Source: JBLIAZ01 sp047632015 (GTDB lineage Bacteria > Bacteroidota > Bacteroidia > Flavobacteriales_C > GCA-002722245). From it: DNA of 8,322 nucleotides. Under the pieces are notes generated by a model, which did no database searches, had not been told where the DNA came from, and saw nothing but the letters and a program-made list of their open reading frames with translations. A program made the translations under genes and the position numbers. Of this stretch, positions 6,378-8,322 are shown in pieces. Position 1 is the first letter of the stretch. Each line of letters starts with the position of its first letter. The stretch spans positions 1-8,322 of the forward strand of contig JBLIBC010000114.1 in assembly GCA_047632015.1 (NCBI GenBank). Reading direction: 5' to 3'.

Positions 6378-7640
6378 ATGACTCAAGAGGCACAGATCAA
6401 AGTTGGTGATAAAGAAATCCAACTACCAGTTACAGTAGGAACAGAACAAGAACAAGGAATTGATATTTCTAAATTGAGAGGAGGGACAGGTGTAGTAACT
6501 TACGATCCAGGTTTTAAAAACACAGGATCTTGTAAAAGTGCAATTACTTTTTTAGATGGTGAAAAAGGTATTTTAAGGTACAGAGGATATTCGATTGAGG
6601 ATTTAGCTGGAAAAGCAACCTTCATGGAAGTTTCTTATTTATTGATTAACGGTGAATTACCAACAGCAAGTCAATCAGCTGAGTTCGAGAAAAACATCAT
6701 GGCTGAAAATGATGTAGATGAAAATATCAAAAAAATATATGGAGCATATCCTGATGGAGCTCATCCAATGGGAGTTTTAGCATCAGTAGTTTGTTCGCTT
6801 TCAGCATTTTATCCAACTGATGAAAAGGATGCGTCAATCAACTTATTGTTAGGGAAATTGCCAACTATTTCTGCATGGGCATTCAAATCGTTTTCAGGAA
6901 AACCATTTGTAGCACCAAAAGCTGGGTTGTCGTTTATTGAAAACTTTTTACACATGATGTTTTCTACTTCTGAGAAGGAATATGAAATTGACCCAGTGGT
7001 AGTAAGTGCGTTAGATAAATTATTAATTCTACATGCTGATCACGAGCAAAACTGTTCTACTTCAACAGTAAGAATTGTTGGTTCGTCTCATGCTAGTTTA
7101 CATTCTTCAGTTTCAGCAGGAATTAATGCTTTGTGGGGACCACTTCATGGTGGAGCTAACCAAGCGGTAATTGAAATGTTGGAAGAAATTCATACAAGTG
7201 GATCGTCTTTAGACAGCTGGGTTGCAAGAGCAAAAGATAAGTCGGATCCGTTCAGATTAATGGGCTTTGGTCACAGGGTTTATAAAAACTTTGATCCAAG
7301 AGCGACGATTATTAAGGTTGCGGTGGATGAAGTGTTAGGAGCTTTAGGATTAGAAGATCCGTTAATTGATATTGCAAAACAATTAGAGCAAGTGGCCTTG
7401 AACGACGAATATTTCAAAGCAAGAAACTTGTATCCAAATGTTGATTTTTATTCAGGAATAATATACAAAGCGTTAGGGATTCCAACTGAAATGTTTACAG
7501 TAATGTTTGCATTAGGTCGTTTACCAGGTTGGATTGCGCAATGGGATGAAATGATGAAGAACGGAGAACCAATTGGTCGTCCACGTCAAATTTATGTAGG
7601 TGAAAATTTAAGAGACTACAAGGAAGTTTCAGCTAGATAA
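6378..7640 (+). CDS. gltA: Citrate synthase (type II, GltA)
   Basis: It condenses acetyl-CoA and oxaloacetate to citrate, the entry step of the TCA cycle, in the cytoplasm. The 420-residue length and the N-terminal beta-rich domain (I-D-I-S-K-L-R-G-G-T-G...F-D-P-G-F-like segment TYDPGFKNTGSCKSAITFLDG, about 41-61) mark it as the hexameric type II form of E. coli rather than the shorter type I enzyme. The catalytic triad is visible as His257 in GPLHGGAN, His299 in GFGHRVYKNFDPRA, and Asp356 in YPNVDFYSG, matching E. coli His264, His305 and Asp362. HADHEQN (219-225) and the C-terminal R-L-P-G-W-I-A-Q-W segment (381-389) are further family signatures. It is a single-gene unit: divergent from siaB, followed within 22 bp by a strong terminator. 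Whether the NADH inhibition known for some type II enzymes operates here cannot be judged from what I can see. Confidence 0.98.
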   Translation: MTQEAQIKVGDKEIQLPVTVGTEQEQGIDISKLRGGTGVVTYDPGFKNTGSCKSAITFLDGEKGILRYRGYSIEDLAGKATFMEVSYLLINGELPTASQSAEFEKNIMAENDVDENIKKIYGAYPDGAHPMGVLASVVCSLSAFYPTDEKDASINLLLGKLPTISAWAFKSFSGKPFVAPKAGLSFIENFLHMMFSTSEKEYEIDPVVVSALDKLLILHADHEQNCSTSTVRIVGSSHASLHSSVSAGINALWGPLHGGANQAVIEMLEEIHTSGSSLDSWVARAKDKSDPFRLMGFGHRVYKNFDPRATIIKVAVDEVLGALGLEDPLIDIAKQLEQVALNDEYFKARNLYPNVDFYSGIIYKALGIPTEMFTVMFALGRLPGWIAQWDEMMKNGEPIGRPRQIYVGENLRDYKEVSAR

Positions 7641-7661
7641 TTTCAACATAACAATACTTAT

Positions 7662-7691
7662 AAAGGCTACTCTAATAGGGTAGCCTTTTTT
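7662..7691 (+). terminator. Rho-independent terminator after gltA
   Basis: AAAGGCTAC (7662-7670) pairs perfectly with GTAGCCTTT (7680-7688). The stem can extend inward through a T-G wobble and a C-G pair to leave a TAATA loop, and a run of six T ends at 7691. It begins 21 bases after the gltA stop codon. The A-tract before and T-tract after the stem could let it also act weakly on the opposite strand, where no gene needs it. Confidence 0.93.
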
Positions 7692-7802
7692 GTTGGGATT
7701 CAAATTAAGATATTAGGCGGTATAAACTCACAATATGATTATCCATGAAACTCAGGTTTTTACAAAAAAAAACCGTTCTTTGTAAGCTGTTGACCCTGCA
7801 CT

Positions 7803-8322
7803 ATGAAAGCTAGAATAGTTCTAACCTTTTTACTTCTGTTTAGTTTTGGTTTAAGCCATGCTCAAAGTTATCACTTTGTTAACCTCACGGTGGAGGATGG
7901 ATTGTCTCAAAACGATGTGGTTTCAATCTTGCAAGATAAAAGAGGCTTGTTGTGGATGGCCACTAAGGGTGGTGGGTTAACCATTTTTGACGGTGTTGAT
8001 TATAGCTATTTAAAACAGGAGGACGGTTTAAGCAGTAACATTGTTTATTGCCTTTTTCAGGATACAAAAAGGAACGTGTGGATTGGTACCTATGAAGGTT
8101 TGGTGAAATACGACGGTCAAAACCTTGAAACATATACCACGGAGGATGGTTTAAATTCTGATATTATAAAAACAATTTGTGAGGACACACAGGGAAGGTT
8201 GTGGGTTGGAACGGAGAACGGAGGTGTTTCAATATTGGCAGCAGAAGAAGACAGCACAGGTGTGGTTTTTTCTTCTTATGAAAGTTCGGGACCATACATT
8301 GGTAACAATTTCAATAGAATAA
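7803..8322 (+). CDS. Two-component-regulator-propeller sensor protein, partial (N-terminal 173 residues)
   Basis: The open frame begins at ATG 7803 and runs to the right edge without a stop. A signal peptide (MKARIVLTFLLLFSFGLSHA, cut before QSYHF) directs the protein out of the cytoplasm. Three propeller-blade repeats of the Reg_prop type follow, each with the pattern E-D-G-L-S/N-x-(N/D)...D-x-x-G-x-(L/V)-W-(I/V/M)-(A/G)-T...G. Their conserved tryptophans are W51, W93 and W134, 41-42 residues apart. Full-length members usually carry about 14 blades forming two propellers, a Y_Y_Y domain, a membrane helix, and a cytoplasmic histidine kinase, AraC/LuxR-type or SpoIIE output. All of that would lie outside the window. 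The start follows the gltA terminator by about 110 bp, so the gene should have its own promoter, but I could not identify it. The ligand is unknown. Confidence 0.92.
   Translation, partial: MKARIVLTFLLLFSFGLSHAQSYHFVNLTVEDGLSQNDVVSILQDKRGLLWMATKGGGLTIFDGVDYSYLKQEDGLSSNIVYCLFQDTKRNVWIGTYEGLVKYDGQNLETYTTEDGLNSDIIKTICEDTQGRLWVGTENGGVSILAAEEDSTGVVFSSYESSGPYIGNNFNRI

Noticed and set aside
7745..7813. 22-codon open frame (MKLRFLQKKTVLCK...) overlapping the start of the propeller gene by 11 nt
   Set aside because: Could be a leader peptide, but no ribosome binding site, promoter or attenuator-like structure supports it; a short ORF of this size is expected by chance.

Overview
The window reads as an AT-rich chromosomal segment from a member of the Bacteroidota, probably Flavobacteriales (a Fluviicola/Crocinitomix-like lineage is a guess). 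The reasons are A-rich, Shine-Dalgarno-poor leaders, several boxes resembling the Bacteroidota -7 element TAnnTTTG, TPR-transmembrane and 'two-component regulator propeller' proteins, and the SiaB-like/SiaC-like gene pair. No mobile element, CRISPR array, tRNA or rRNA gene was seen. Intergenic gaps are all under 230 bp.

Left part, minus strand (1-3650): two tandem paralogous TPR proteins and, upstream of them, an FAD-dependent DAO-family oxidoreductase. The first TPR gene runs off the left edge. The second is complete and ends right after a C-terminal membrane helix. The paralogs align without a gap over all 364 visible residues and share a strict 40-residue helical repeat.

Centre (3651-5264): a divergent intergenic region with a perfect 13-bp inverted repeat. 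It is followed by a plus-strand PBP4/DacB-type D-Ala-D-Ala carboxypeptidase with all three active-site motifs.

Right-centre (5272-6219, minus): a tight two-gene unit encoding a SiaB-type GHKL-like protein kinase (first) and its predicted substrate, a SiaC-type phosphoprotein (DUF1987). It converges on dacB with only 7 bp between the stop codons. The phosphatase (SiaA) and diguanylate cyclase (SiaD) that complete the Pseudomonas system are not in the window. This makes the pair the most interesting signal here: an incomplete or rewired partner-switching module.

Right part, plus strand (6378-8322): a complete type II citrate synthase (gltA) with a strong intrinsic terminator, then the N-terminal 173 residues of a secreted or membrane-anchored beta-propeller sensor that runs off the right edge.

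The metabolic and cell-wall genes look like ordinary housekeeping genes. The signalling-type genes (TPR pair, SiaBC, propeller) could be functionally linked, but that is only a hypothesis, because the output ends of two of them lie outside the window.
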